From the NCBI GenBank assembly GCA_963762435.1, contig CAVXLN010000010.1, positions 1-64,000 of the forward strand: a stretch of 64,000 nt of DNA. The letters run 5' to 3'. The DNA is from JAXDMU01 sp963762435. Its GTDB lineage: Bacteria; Pseudomonadota; Alphaproteobacteria; ATCC43930; CGMCC-115725. A program made the position numbers and the translations under genes. Each line of letters starts with the position of its first letter. Positions within the stretch are counted from its first letter, which is position 1. Shown in pieces: positions 6,885-15,262 of this stretch. The notes under the pieces were generated by a model that saw only the letters and a list, made by a program, of their open reading frames with translations, was not told the origin of the DNA and ran no database searches.

Positions 6885-8087
6885 ATGACGTCAACCGGCC
6901 GCATCACCCGTTTCATCAACCTGGCCCATGCGCTGGACCATTTCCTGATGCTGGTCTATCCGACCGCACTCCTGGGCTCGCTCGGTGCTGCCGCCGCCTT
7001 CGGCCGGCCTTATGGCGAGATGCTGGAGCTCTCGCTCGGCGGCTTCATCGCCTTCGGGGCGGGCTCGCTGCCGGCCGGCTGGCTCGGCGATCATTGGAGC
7101 CGGCGCAACATGATGGCCGTCTTCTTCTTCGGCGCCGGCATCGCCTGCTTCCTGACCGGCTTCGCTCAGACACCCGCGATGCTATTCGCGGGATTGACGC
7201 TGATCGGCCTCTTCGGCGCCATCTACCACCCGGTCGGCACCGCCATGCTGGTCGCCAACAGCGAGAAGGTCGGCAGTGCCATCGGCATCAACGGTGTCTG
7301 GGGCAATATGGGCATTGCGGCCGCAGCGCTGGCGAGCTGGGGTCTGACGCAGTGGCTCGGCTGGCGCGCCGCCTTCTTCGTGCCGGGCGTGATCAGCGTG
7401 GCCTTGGGATTCGCCTTCGTGTCCCTCGTGCCGAACGTCAAGATGGCCGGCGGCAAGCGCAAGGGGATGGCGGTGCACATGCCGCGCTCGATCCTGGTGC
7501 GCGCCTTCATCGTGCTGATCGCGGTCACCATCGTCGGCGGCATCGTCTTCAACGCGGCGACGATCGCCGTGCCCAAGCTCTTGGCCGAGCGCCTGCCCTC
7601 GATCGAGAACCTGCCGCTGGCGATCGGCCTCCTCGCCGCCGCGGTGTTCGCGACCGGCGCCATGTCGCAGCTCATCATCGGCAAGCTCGTCGACAAGCAT
7701 CCGCTCAAGGCGGCCTTCGTGCCGCTGGCGGCGAGCCAGGCGCCCTGCCTGCTGCTGGCCGCCTTCGCCCCGCAATGGGCGCTGGTGCCGGTGGCGGCGA
7801 TGATGATGTTCTCGCTGTTCGGCCAGGTCACCATCAATGACGCGATGGTGGCGAAATACACCGACGAGGCCTGGCGCGGACGCGTCTATGCCGTGCGCTA
7901 CTTCGTCTCCTTCGCCGGCAACGCCACGGCCGTGCCGCTGATCGCCCGGCTCCATGACGAGACCGGCGGCTTCACGCTCGCCCTCGAGGTGCTGGCAGGC
8001 TTGGCCGTCATCACGCTGCTGGCGGCGCTCGCCTTCCCCTATCGGCGCGAAGAGCTGGCGCCGATGGCGGTCGCCCCCGCCGAGTGA
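6885..8087 (+). CDS. MFS transporter
   Basis: The 400-residue protein is rich in hydrophobic helices, about 12 predicted. It has the MFS loop 2-3 motif (GWLGDHWSRRNMM) and GLFGAIYHPVGTAMLVA, which resembles the fosmidomycin-resistance/drug-exporter branch. It probably exports a small compound by proton antiport, but the substrate is unknown. It is divergently paired with an AraC regulator. The O-methyltransferase follows 13 bases later and may be cotranscribed. Confidence 0.88.
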   Translation: MTSTGRITRFINLAHALDHFLMLVYPTALLGSLGAAAAFGRPYGEMLELSLGGFIAFGAGSLPAGWLGDHWSRRNMMAVFFFGAGIACFLTGFAQTPAMLFAGLTLIGLFGAIYHPVGTAMLVANSEKVGSAIGINGVWGNMGIAAAALASWGLTQWLGWRAAFFVPGVISVALGFAFVSLVPNVKMAGGKRKGMAVHMPRSILVRAFIVLIAVTIVGGIVFNAATIAVPKLLAERLPSIENLPLAIGLLAAAVFATGAMSQLIIGKLVDKHPLKAAFVPLAASQAPCLLLAAFAPQWALVPVAAMMMFSLFGQVTINDAMVAKYTDEAWRGRVYAVRYFVSFAGNATAVPLIARLHDETGGFTLALEVLAGLAVITLLAALAFPYRREELAPMAVAPAE

Positions 8088-8100
8088 GAATGCCATCAGT

Positions 8101-8844
8101 GTGCTGCAAGATCCGAATCTCGAACGCCTGCTCGATCGGCTGCATGGCGAGAGCGATGCGCAGGTGCCGGCGATGCGGGACTATTTCTCCACACAGCGCC
8201 GGCCCGACGGCAGTGAGCTCAAAAGCTTCTGGCGCGACAAGCTGGTGGCGCTCGACCGCGACAAGGCGGAATTCTGCTACCAGCTCTGCCGCGCCTTGAT
8301 TGCGCGCCGGATCGTCGAGATTGGCACATCCTATGGCGTCTCGACCCTCTATCTCGCTGCGGCGCTGCGCGACAATATCGCGGCCCGGGGCGGCACCGGC
8401 CGCGTCATCGGCACGGAGCACGAGCCCGAGAAGGTGCTGATCGCGCGCCGCCATTTCGCTGAAGCCGGCGTCCAGCATCTGATCGAGCTGCGCGAAGGCG
8501 ATCTGTGCCAGACGCTGAAGACGCTCGAAGGGCCGGTCGATTTCCTGCTGATGGATATCTGGATCCCGATGGCCCGGCCGGCACTGGCGCTGGTGGCCCC
8601 GCATCTGCGGCCGGGTGCCGTCGTGGTTAGCGACAATACCGACATTCACCGCGACGACTATCGCGACTATCTCGCGGCACTGGCGCTGGTGGCCCCGCAT
8701 CTGCGGCCGGGTGCCGTCGTGGTTAGCGACAATACCGACATTCACCGCGACGACTATCGCGACTATCTCGCGGCCCTGGCGCAGGGGTTCCGGACCATGA
8801 CGCTGCCCTTCCGCGGCGGGCTCGAGCTGTCGGTGCGGGATTAG
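8101..8844 (+). CDS. Class I SAM-dependent O-methyltransferase with internal duplication
   Basis: The protein has the SAM-binding motif IVEIGTSYGVSTLYLAAAL and the later VDFLLMDIW, as in O-methyltransferase family 3. I chose GTG 8101 because it follows the MFS stop at once. The C-terminal half contains an exact 32-residue tandem duplication (unit beginning ALALVAPHLRPGAVVVSDN). The protein is therefore 247 instead of an expected 215 residues. The unit includes a core beta strand, so the second copy probably disturbs folding unless it is an assembly artefact. Confidence 0.8.
   Translation: MLQDPNLERLLDRLHGESDAQVPAMRDYFSTQRRPDGSELKSFWRDKLVALDRDKAEFCYQLCRALIARRIVEIGTSYGVSTLYLAAALRDNIAARGGTGRVIGTEHEPEKVLIARRHFAEAGVQHLIELREGDLCQTLKTLEGPVDFLLMDIWIPMARPALALVAPHLRPGAVVVSDNTDIHRDDYRDYLAALALVAPHLRPGAVVVSDNTDIHRDDYRDYLAALAQGFRTMTLPFRGGLELSVRD
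8581..8772 (+). repeat. Perfect 96-bp tandem direct repeat within a CDS
   Basis: Copies at 8581-8676 and 8677-8772 are identical over 96 bases and keep the reading frame. The sequence just beyond (GCCCTGGCGC against GCACTGGCGC) shows a continued near-match. The absence of any divergence means a very recent duplication or an assembly error. Confidence 0.95.
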
Positions 8845-8886
8845 GGCGATCGAACGTCGGCATGGCAGGAGCACGCCAAGGCTGGC

Positions 8887-9270
8887 ATGCTGAGCCCGAC
8901 CATGACCGACACCGACGCCGTCCTCAGCCAGAATCTCGAATTCTACCGCGCCTTCAGCACGCGCGATCTTGGCGCCATGGAGCGGCTTTGGGCGCGCGAT
9001 GCGCCGGTCAGCTGCATTCATCCGGGCTGGATGCCGCTGGTTGGCCGCGAGGAGGTCATGGCGAGCTGGGAGGCGATCCTGACCGGGCCGGCGCCGCCCA
9101 CCGTGCTCTGCTATGACGAGCGGGCGACGCTTTATGGCCAGGCGGCCATGGTCGTGTGCGAAGAGCAGATCGAGACCGTCTCGCTCGCCGCCACCAACCT
9201 CTTCGTCATGGAGAACGGGCTGTGGCGGCTGGTGCACCATCAGGCCGGGCAGATCGTCCAGCGGGAATGA
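8887..9270 (+). CDS. SnoaL/NTF2-like domain protein
   Basis: The 127-residue protein has the NTF2-like fold pattern: an N-terminal helix (LEFYRAFSTRDLGAMERLWARDAP), CIHPGWMPLVGREEVMASW, and a C-terminal strand pair ending ENGLWRLVHHQAGQIV. Proteins of this group are small dimers that act as isomerases, hydrolases or binding modules; the sequence alone does not say which. ATG 8902 (MTDTDAV) is an alternative start. It follows the O-methyltransferase on the same strand. Confidence 0.8.
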   Translation: MLSPTMTDTDAVLSQNLEFYRAFSTRDLGAMERLWARDAPVSCIHPGWMPLVGREEVMASWEAILTGPAPPTVLCYDERATLYGQAAMVVCEEQIETVSLAATNLFVMENGLWRLVHHQAGQIVQRE

Positions 9271-9271
9271 A

Positions 9272-9565
9272 TCAGTGCTCGCGCGGTCCTTCGGAGCCGT
9301 GGACATGTGAGAAGCCCTGGGCCATGCCGTGGCGGAAATGGCTACCCTCGTCGCGGCGCCAATGACGGTCGCGGTCGGCATAGTAGAAGCCGCCATCATC
9401 GCCCCAATAGCCATCGAAGAACGGGCCGTAGAACCCGTCATAATAGGCCTCGTAATTGCCCTGCGCCGCCGCCAGCTGGCCGGGGACGGGTGCGGGACCG
9501 GGCTGTTCAACGGCGCAGCCGGCGAGCATTGCCGCTGCAAAGAGCATGGTCAGCTTCGTGTGCAT
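9272..9565 (-). CDS. Small lipoprotein, unknown function
   Basis: The 97 residues begin with a signal peptide ending in the lipobox LAGC, so Cys17 should be lipidated. The mature part is rich in Tyr, Asp, Gly and Phe (YYDGFYGPFFDGYWGDDGG) and ends with His-rich charged sequence. I recognise no family. It is convergent with the NTF2-like gene, with a one-base gap. Confidence 0.7.
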   Translation of the reverse strand: MHTKLTMLFAAAMLAGCAVEQPGPAPVPGQLAAAQGNYEAYYDGFYGPFFDGYWGDDGGFYYADRDRHWRRDEGSHFRHGMAQGFSHVHGSEGPREH

Positions 9566-9631
9566 GGCGACCTCCGCGTTCTTTGGGGCTGAATTCCTTA
9601 ACGCCGAGGCGATGACTAAGTTGCGCGGCCG

Positions 9632-10075
9632 CTAAACCTCCGCCATGGGGCCGAGCGGAAAGCGCTCCCGGATACGCCGCATCAGCGTGTCGCGCACACT
9701 GCGATAGGCCTCGAGCTGGGCATCGCGGCTGCCTTCGACCGCGGTCGGGTCGAAGGTCGGCCAGAACTCGACATCGCAGGCCATGGTGCGCGTCATCTCG
9801 AGCGCGTGGTGATGCGCCTCGGGCGAGAGCGTCACGACCAGATCGAAGTAATCATCGTCGAGCTCCTCGAAGCTGCGCGAGCGATGCTTCGACATATCGA
9901 TGCCGATCTCGTCCATGACGGCGGCGACGAACGGATCGGGCTCGCCCGCGCGCACGCCGATGGAGGCCACGAAGATCCGATGGCCGTGGAAATGCCGCAT
10001 GATCGCCTCGGCCATGGGCGAGCGGACGGAGTTCATCGTGCAGGCGAACATGACCGCGGATGGCATCGGCGCCAT
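9632..10075 (-). CDS. Low-molecular-weight phosphotyrosine phosphatase family protein
   Basis: The 147-residue product has the P-loop CTMNSVRSPMAEAI near the N-terminus, which satisfies C-x5-R-S, and a downstream acidic loop FWPTFDP with the general-acid Asp. This family dephosphorylates tyrosine or reduces arsenate. Together with UPF0262 and hisD it forms a cluster I recall as conserved in Alphaproteobacteria. It ends the minus-strand block and starts four bases after the UPF0262 gene. Confidence 0.85.
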   Translation of the reverse strand: MAPMPSAVMFACTMNSVRSPMAEAIMRHFHGHRIFVASIGVRAGEPDPFVAAVMDEIGIDMSKHRSRSFEELDDDYFDLVVTLSPEAHHHALEMTRTMACDVEFWPTFDPTAVEGSRDAQLEAYRSVRDTLMRRIRERFPLGPMAEV

Positions 10076-10079
10076 GCGC

Positions 10080-10553
10080 CTAGCCCTTGATATGCAGGAC
10101 GCAGATCAGGGTGAACAGCCGTCGCGCCGTGTCGAAATCGAGCTCGATCTTGTCGGCGAGCCGCTCGCGCAGCAGCTCGGACGCGTCGTTATGGAGCCCG
10201 CGCCGTCCCATATCGATCGCCTCGATCTGAGTCGGGCTCGATTTGCGGATGGCGGTGAAATAGCTCTCGCACAGCAGGAAATAGTCGCGGATGACGGTGC
10301 GGAAGCTCGACAGCGCCAGCGTGATCTTGTCGAGCGATGCGCGCTCCGGCGTCTGGAGATCGAGGATGAGGCGATTATCCTCGAGCGAAAGATGGAGGTG
10401 GAACGGTCCCTCGATCCCGTCCTTGTGGCGGAATTGGTTGCCTTCGAGGATGTCGAAGATGGCGACCGCCCGCTCATGCTCGATATCCGCACTGCGCCGG
10501 ATGACCGTATGCTCGTCGAGCGTGAGGCCAACGATCCGCGCCGTGTCGCTCAT
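10080..10553 (-). CDS. UPF0262 family protein
   Basis: The 157 residues match the alphaproteobacterial UPF0262 family in length and wording (GPFHLHLSLEDNRLILDL, then SFRTVIRDYFLLCESYF). The function is unknown. It overlaps hisD by four bases (ATGA-type coupling) and precedes the phosphatase gene, the order usually seen in Alphaproteobacteria. The family's restricted range supports the assignment of this part of the window. Confidence 0.88.
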   Translation of the reverse strand: MSDTARIVGLTLDEHTVIRRSADIEHERAVAIFDILEGNQFRHKDGIEGPFHLHLSLEDNRLILDLQTPERASLDKITLALSSFRTVIRDYFLLCESYFTAIRKSSPTQIEAIDMGRRGLHNDASELLRERLADKIELDFDTARRLFTLICVLHIKG

Positions 10554-11869
10554 TTGACCCCTCCGAGATTGAGGCGGATCGCGACCGAGCGGGCATGGGC
10601 ATCGAGCCCCTCGGCTTCGGCGAGCGTGATCGCGGCCGGGCCGATCGCGGCGAGACTGGCCGCATCGCAGGCGAGCACGGTCGTGCGCTTCAGGAAATCA
10701 TTGACGCCGAGGCCGGAGGAGAAGCGCGCCGTCCGCGCGGTCGGCAGCACATGGTTCGGGCCGGCGACGTAATCGCCGACGGCCTCTGGCGTATAACGGC
10801 CGAGGAACATGGCGCCGGCATTGCGGATGCGTGCGGCCAGCCGGTCGGGATCGGACGTCGCGATCTCGATATGCTCCGGCGCCAGCCGATCGACCAGATC
10901 CGGCGCCTCGTCGAGCGAGCCCACCAGGATGATGGCGCCGAAGCGATGCCAGCTTTCGCTCGCGATGGCGCGGCGCGGCAGCGAGGTCAGCTCATGCGCC
11001 ACGGCCTGCTCGACCGCGTCGGCGAAAGCCTCGTCATCCGTGATGAGGATCGACTGTGCCACCGGGTCGTGCTCGGCCTGGGACAGGAGATCGGCCGCGA
11101 TCCAGGCCGGATCGTTGTCGCCATCGGCCACAACCAGGATCTCGGACGGGCCAGCGATCATGTCGATGCCGACCTTGCCGAAGACCTGGCGCTTGGCGGC
11201 CGCGACATAGGCGTTGCCCGGCCCGACGATCTTGTCGACCGGCTTGATCGTGGCGGTGCCATAGGCGAGTGCGGCCACGGCCTGGGCGCCGCCGACGCGG
11301 TACATTTCGTCGATGCCGGCAAGGCGGGCGGCGGCCAGGACCAGCGGATTCAAGCGGCCATGCGGGGTGGGTACCACCATCACCAGGCGCTCGACGCCGG
11401 CGACCTTGGCCGGCACGGCATTCATCAGCACGGAGCTGGGATAAGCGGCAGTGCCACCCGGCACATAGAGCCCGGCGGACGCGATCGGGCGCCAGCGCGC
11501 ACCGAGCCGGACGCCGGACGCATCGACCCAATCCTGGTCCGCCGGCAGCTGGCGCTCGTGATAGGCGCGGATGCGGGATGCCGCGAATTCGAGCGCTTCG
11601 ACCGCCTCGGGCGCGCAGCATTCGGCGGCGCGATCGACCTCGTCGGTGGTGATCTCGAGCGTTGCCGCCGTTACCTCGTGATGGTCCCAGCGGCTGGTAT
11701 AGTCGACGAGGGCGGCGTCGCCGCGGGCCCGGATATCGGCGATGACGGAGGCCACCACCTCGCTCACTTCGACGGCCGCCTCACGCGGATCGTCGACGAG
11801 GGAAGTGAAGGCGTGCGCGAACTCCGCACTGCGGCTGTCGAGCCGGCGGGGGCGATCAGGCAGCGACAT
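10550..11869 (-). CDS. hisD: Histidinol dehydrogenase
   Basis: HisD performs the last two steps of histidine synthesis, oxidising L-histidinol to histidine with NAD and zinc. The 439-residue protein has GLYVPGGTAAYPSSVLMNA, the signature IDMIAGPSEILVVAD, the zinc-ligand segment LLSQAEHDP and RLAPEHIEI. I chose the start MSLPDRPRRLD at 11869 because the open frame upstream is low-complexity and overlaps hisG far inside. Its start overlaps the end of hisG by 14 bases. Confidence 0.95.
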   Translation of the reverse strand: MSLPDRPRRLDSRSAEFAHAFTSLVDDPREAAVEVSEVVASVIADIRARGDAALVDYTSRWDHHEVTAATLEITTDEVDRAAECCAPEAVEALEFAASRIRAYHERQLPADQDWVDASGVRLGARWRPIASAGLYVPGGTAAYPSSVLMNAVPAKVAGVERLVMVVPTPHGRLNPLVLAAARLAGIDEMYRVGGAQAVAALAYGTATIKPVDKIVGPGNAYVAAAKRQVFGKVGIDMIAGPSEILVVADGDNDPAWIAADLLSQAEHDPVAQSILITDDEAFADAVEQAVAHELTSLPRRAIASESWHRFGAIILVGSLDEAPDLVDRLAPEHIEIATSDPDRLAARIRNAGAMFLGRYTPEAVGDYVAGPNHVLPTARTARFSSGLGVNDFLKRTTVLACDAASLAAIGPAAITLAEAEGLDAHARSVAIRLNLGGVK

Positions 11870-12539
11870 GATCGACCGCCGCGCGGAAGCGTTCGAGCCA
11901 GGCGCCGACCTCGCCCGGCCTTGTCTTGAGCGCCGCGCGATTGACGATGAAGCGCGAGGTGATGTCGGCAATGCGCTCGATCTCGACCAGGCCGTTCGCC
12001 TTCAAGGTCGCCCCCGTCTGCACCAGATCGACGATGCGGCGGCAGAGGCCCAAGGTCGGCGCCAGCTCCATGGCGCCGTTCAGCTTGATGCATTCGGCCT
12101 GGACGCCGCGGGCGGCGAAATAGCGGCGCGTGATCTCCGGATATTTGGTGGCGACCCGGACATGGCTCCAGCGCGACGGCTCGTCCTTGGCGACGAGATC
12201 GGCGGGGCCTGCCACCGCGATGCGGCAATGACCGATCTTGAGATCGAGCGGCGCATAGATCTCGGAGTAATCGAACTCCATCAGCACGTCGTTGCCGGCG
12301 ACGCCGAAATGGGCCGCACCGAAGGCCACGAAGGTTGCCACATCGAAGTTGCGGACCCGGATCACGTCGAGCCCGGGATGATTGGTCTTGAAGCGGAGCT
12401 GGCGCGAATCCTCATCGGCGAATTCGGGCTCGATCTCGATCCCGGTGCGGCCGAGCAGCGGCACGACCTGGCTCAGAATGCGTCCTTTGGGCAGCGCCAG
12501 GACCAGCGTCTCGTTACCGGGCACGATACCTCCGCCCAC
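11856..12539 (-). CDS. hisG: ATP phosphoribosyltransferase, short form
   Basis: HisG joins ATP and PRPP in the first, feedback-regulated step of histidine synthesis. The 227-residue product has LALPKGRIL near the start and the PRPP-binding region LVQTGATLKANGLVEIE. It lacks the C-terminal regulatory ACT-like domain, so it is the short form that needs a HisZ partner; hisZ is not in this window. It is the first gene of a hisG-hisD-UPF0262-phosphatase run. Confidence 0.94.
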   Translation of the reverse strand: MGGGIVPGNETLVLALPKGRILSQVVPLLGRTGIEIEPEFADEDSRQLRFKTNHPGLDVIRVRNFDVATFVAFGAAHFGVAGNDVLMEFDYSEIYAPLDLKIGHCRIAVAGPADLVAKDEPSRWSHVRVATKYPEITRRYFAARGVQAECIKLNGAMELAPTLGLCRRIVDLVQTGATLKANGLVEIERIADITSRFIVNRAALKTRPGEVGAWLERFRAAVDHVAA

Positions 12540-12637
12540 ACGATGCAGGAGAGGCGGATTTAGAGGGAGTGGGCGGCCAAATCAATCTCTGAAACTCCGG
12601 AGCCCGCGATGCACAGGGATGCGCGCAGGCGAAATCA

Positions 12638-12810
12638 GCCCTCGCCCGCTCGGCGGGAGCGCGCGCGAAAGCGCGGCGCTCCGACTGCAAAGCAGGCCGT
12701 GCGCCCAGCGCACGGAAGGGGGCGACGAGCGAAGCGAGTGGGTGAGGGAGTGAGCGCGAGGTGGTGCAGCCGCACCCTCACCCTCCCTCTCCCGCCAGGC
12801 GGGCGAGGGG
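12638..12810. repeat. Intergenic GC-rich interspersed repeat
   Basis: The stretch contains CACCCTCACCCTCCCTCTCCC, its near-complement GGGTGAGGGAGTG upstream, and paired CCCGC/GCGGG arms. This composition is typical of the dispersed repeats found between genes in GC-rich proteobacteria. It lies between hisG and the accessory genes and could fold into long hairpins. No gene is supported in it. Confidence 0.6.
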
Positions 12811-12822
12811 ATTCTCCTGGAA

Positions 12823-13480
12823 TCACCCGTCCGGCGGCCTGTGATAGCGCAGCCGGTTCCATTCATAGAGCGGCATGCCTTGACCTCGGAACGGCTGCGG
12901 CTCCGGCTGTGGCGCTGGCCGCGGCGGCGGCTCGGGCGCTTCTTTGCCCTCGTTGATGAACCAGCCTTTGTGCTGCCAGACCGAGAGCTCGACGGGAATC
13001 CCGAGCTCGTCGCAGAGGCCGATGATGACGTCGCCGACCCGGATGGTGAGGAGCTCGTCCTCGATATCCGGGTCCATCAGACGTTCATGCAGGTCGGTCA
13101 ACAGGCTCTCGGGCTCAGACGTGGCCTCGACCATCTGGGCGACATCGCGGGCGACCTGGTGCTTCTTGACGCGCAGGCGGGACGTTCTCGATCGACTGCT
13201 CGCGCTCTTTCGCGTGGCGTTTCTCGACAGCCTTCGCCGAGATATCGGCAAGCTTCGCCTTGAAGGCCAGCGTCTGGCGGATCGAACGGGCAACGCGGGT
13301 GAAGGCGAGGCTCAGGCGGTCGGCATTCTCGGCATTGCCGGCAGCCGCTTCCGTCACGATCTGCGCCTTCAGCGCAGTCGCGACTTCGAGCGCCAGCTCG
13401 GTCAATGTTTCGAGGATCTCGCGATCCCGTGCCGTCTCCACCGTCTCGTCCCTCCGTTCAATCGAATTCGAACGGATCAT
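12823..13480 (-). pseudogene. Hypothetical protein, frameshifted
   Basis: The N-terminal part (TARDREILETLTELALEVAT, then AFTRVARSIRQTLAFKAKLA, through EREQSIENVP) is in one frame from 13480. The C-terminal part (VKKHQVARDVAQMVEATSE, HERLMDPDIEDELLTI, ELSVWQHKGWFINEGKEAP) is in another frame ending at 12823. The switch is at about 13175-13185 and one added base would restore about 218 residues. The N-terminus is helical and charged. I do not recognise the family. A perfect but solitary DnaA-box sequence lies upstream at 13524-13532. Confidence 0.6.
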
Positions 13481-13557
13481 GAACCTGTGGAGAATGGGAG
13501 GTCAAGATGGGATGAATTGGGGGTGTGGATAACCCGCGCCTCCGCGCCCTTCCCTGA

Positions 13558-14625
13558 TCAGGCGGGCGAAAGATCGATCCAGGCCTTGGGACAGCGGGCA
13601 GTCAGCTGGCGCTTGAGCAGCGCCAGATCCGCATCAGCGCCGGCGGGCAAAAGGGCGGCGCGCTCGACGCGGGAATTGTTTTGGCCGTTGTAGACCATGA
13701 AGCCGAGCGTCAGCTCCGTTCCCACCGCCCCGGCGATGAGCTTCGCATCGATGAGATAGGTGCCCGATCGATGCCAAGGCATGAATTCGGCGCCGATGAG
13801 CAATCCGGTCGGGCCGAAATAGATGTCGGGCATTCCGGACGCCAGCCGTCGATAGCGGCGGTCGGACGCCGTCAGGACCGGCCACATCACGGCTGCCAGC
13901 GTCGCCGTTTCGAGTGCCACGGCGATCAGACCGCTGAGCGGATCGAAATCGGCCGAGAGGAGTAGGCTGCCGAGCGTGATCACGATGACGAGCGCACAGA
14001 TGGCGACGGTAGCGATCAGCGTGCGCCGACGCTGTGCGCGCTCCGCGGTCTGCCGTGCGGCCAGCCAACGCCGCCAGACCGGGGTTGCGTGACGCCAATG
14101 CACCCAAGGCGATGCGCGGAGTGCGGCGATGGCGCGATCCGATTGCCCGGCCAGGAGGTAGAGCGGCGTCAGGATGGCGACGCCGATGATGCCCAGGAAC
14201 GCACCGGCGCTGATCGGCAAGACGGCCCCGTCCGCCGACATCGACAGGGCGGCGACGGCAGCGGCCAAGAGCACGGCGATCCAGGCGAGGAACCAGGGGC
14301 GGAGCCGATCCCGGCAGGCGGTGTAGGGCAGCGCCGATGCCGGAAGCGCCACCCTGTCTTCCGGCACGCGATTGACGCGCATCAAGCCGGCAATCAGCAG
14401 GCCGGTGGCGACGATGCAGATGCCGAAGATGGCGGCCAGTTGGGCGGGCCCCTCGAGCGGCGAAGCCTCGCCCGCAACAAGGGTGATGGCGCCGATCAAC
14501 GCCGCGACGCCAAGCATCGTCACGACCATGCTGAGCGCGAACTTCCGCCAGGAGAAATCGGGTGAGTTGCGCCACGACCGGAAACTGGACACAAGATAGA
14601 ACGCATCGAACGCCAGCCTCAGCAT
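13558..14625 (-). CDS. Multi-pass membrane protein, unknown function
   Basis: The 355 residues show about six hydrophobic segments, including VVTMLGVAALIGAITLVAG, AAIFGICIVATGLLIAGLM, WFLAWIAVLLAAAVAAL and IGVAILTPLYLLAG. A soluble C-terminus follows, with IYFGPTGLLIGAEFMPWH and SGTYLIDAKL. The tail resembles small PH-like/YcxB domains in rhythm but is not a firm match. It lies alone between the frameshifted hypothetical gene and a gene-poor stretch. Confidence 0.6.
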   Translation of the reverse strand: MLRLAFDAFYLVSSFRSWRNSPDFSWRKFALSMVVTMLGVAALIGAITLVAGEASPLEGPAQLAAIFGICIVATGLLIAGLMRVNRVPEDRVALPASALPYTACRDRLRPWFLAWIAVLLAAAVAALSMSADGAVLPISAGAFLGIIGVAILTPLYLLAGQSDRAIAALRASPWVHWRHATPVWRRWLAARQTAERAQRRRTLIATVAICALVIVITLGSLLLSADFDPLSGLIAVALETATLAAVMWPVLTASDRRYRRLASGMPDIYFGPTGLLIGAEFMPWHRSGTYLIDAKLIAGAVGTELTLGFMVYNGQNNSRVERAALLPAGADADLALLKRQLTARCPKAWIDLSPA

Positions 14626-15007
14626 CGCTCAGCCCCCCTGAAGCAATAGTGCCAGGGGAGCGACGCTAAAGAGCGTGCAGCCGAAAATCCTGACGGATTT
14701 CCGAATTCTGCAGAACGGGGGGCATTGAGCGGCGATCTCTGCCGGTGATTGCTGTTTGATCCAGCTAGCGTACCGTCAGCGAAAGACCGACGGTGCGAGT
14801 CAAGGCGGAATATGCCAGAGCTGGGACTGACCGGGCCACTGCCGAAGCAGGATCTATCCCGCTAATGCGAGCCAGTGCTACAGGACCGGCACCGGGTTGA
14901 CGGAGTCATTTCCGTGCGGTTTCGAGGCCTCTGGACGCCGCAGTAGAGATCGTAAGAGAGCGTCGCACTCGGAAAGCCGGTCAGGAAGGCGCCGGTCGGC
15001 GCCTCGC
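14626..15007. other. Gene-poor spacer
   Basis: I find no supported gene in these 382 bases. The position just downstream of the antitoxin-like gene, where a toxin would be expected, shows only short frames without RelE/ParE motifs. Base composition is less GC-rich than in the flanking core genes, in keeping with an acquired or decayed region. Confidence 0.5.
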
Positions 15008-15187
15008 TCAGACAACTGCCGGGGGTTCATCACCATCGAGGCCATCAAGCCATTCGTCGGCCCCTTCGCCACTGACGCAACGGCCAGCACGAATGTCTGC
15101 ACGGCCCTCGTCGAGCAGCTTGGCTTCAACGTCAAGCTGACGCTTGCTCAAGTCGCTATCTGACCCTTCTTTCGCCCGACGCGGCAT
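15008..15187 (-). CDS. Small antitoxin-like protein
   Basis: The 59-residue frame starts MPRRAKEGSDSDLSKRQLD and continues LLDEGRADIRAGRCVSGEG, then EWLDGLDGDE. The pattern of a short basic front, then EGRADIRAGR and an acidic tail around EWLD, is typical of CopG/ParD-type antitoxins, which bind DNA and neutralise a partner toxin. GAGGAG is correctly spaced before the ATG. No toxin follows it, so it may be an orphan. The nearby HipA-like kinase is not a normal partner for this class. Confidence 0.6.
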   Translation of the reverse strand: MPRRAKEGSDSDLSKRQLDVEAKLLDEGRADIRAGRCVSGEGADEWLDGLDGDEPPAVV

Positions 15188-15262
15188 GCCGGTCTCCTCA
15201 ACAAGCCTTATATGGCATGACGGGCAGCACGAAAACAGTCCGCCATCCCCGGATTATGTCCA

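Noticed and set aside
8581..8772. CRISPR-like repeat
   Set aside because: There are only two directly adjacent 96-bp units with no spacer, both within a coding frame.
8011..9540. Minus-strand frame of 509 codons over the methyltransferase region
   Set aside because: It runs antisense through three better-supported genes and even repeats its own sequence because of the 96-bp duplication.
13524..13532. Perfect DnaA box TGTGGATAA as a second origin
   Set aside because: It is a solitary 9-mer without clustered boxes or an AT-rich unwinding region; chance occurrence is likely.
14878..15163. Overlapping frames on both strands next to the antitoxin-like gene, considered as a toxin
   Set aside because: Neither the minus-strand frame ending at 14878 nor the plus-strand frame to 15163 shows RelE, ParE, PIN or other toxin motifs; the latter is antisense to the antitoxin-like gene.
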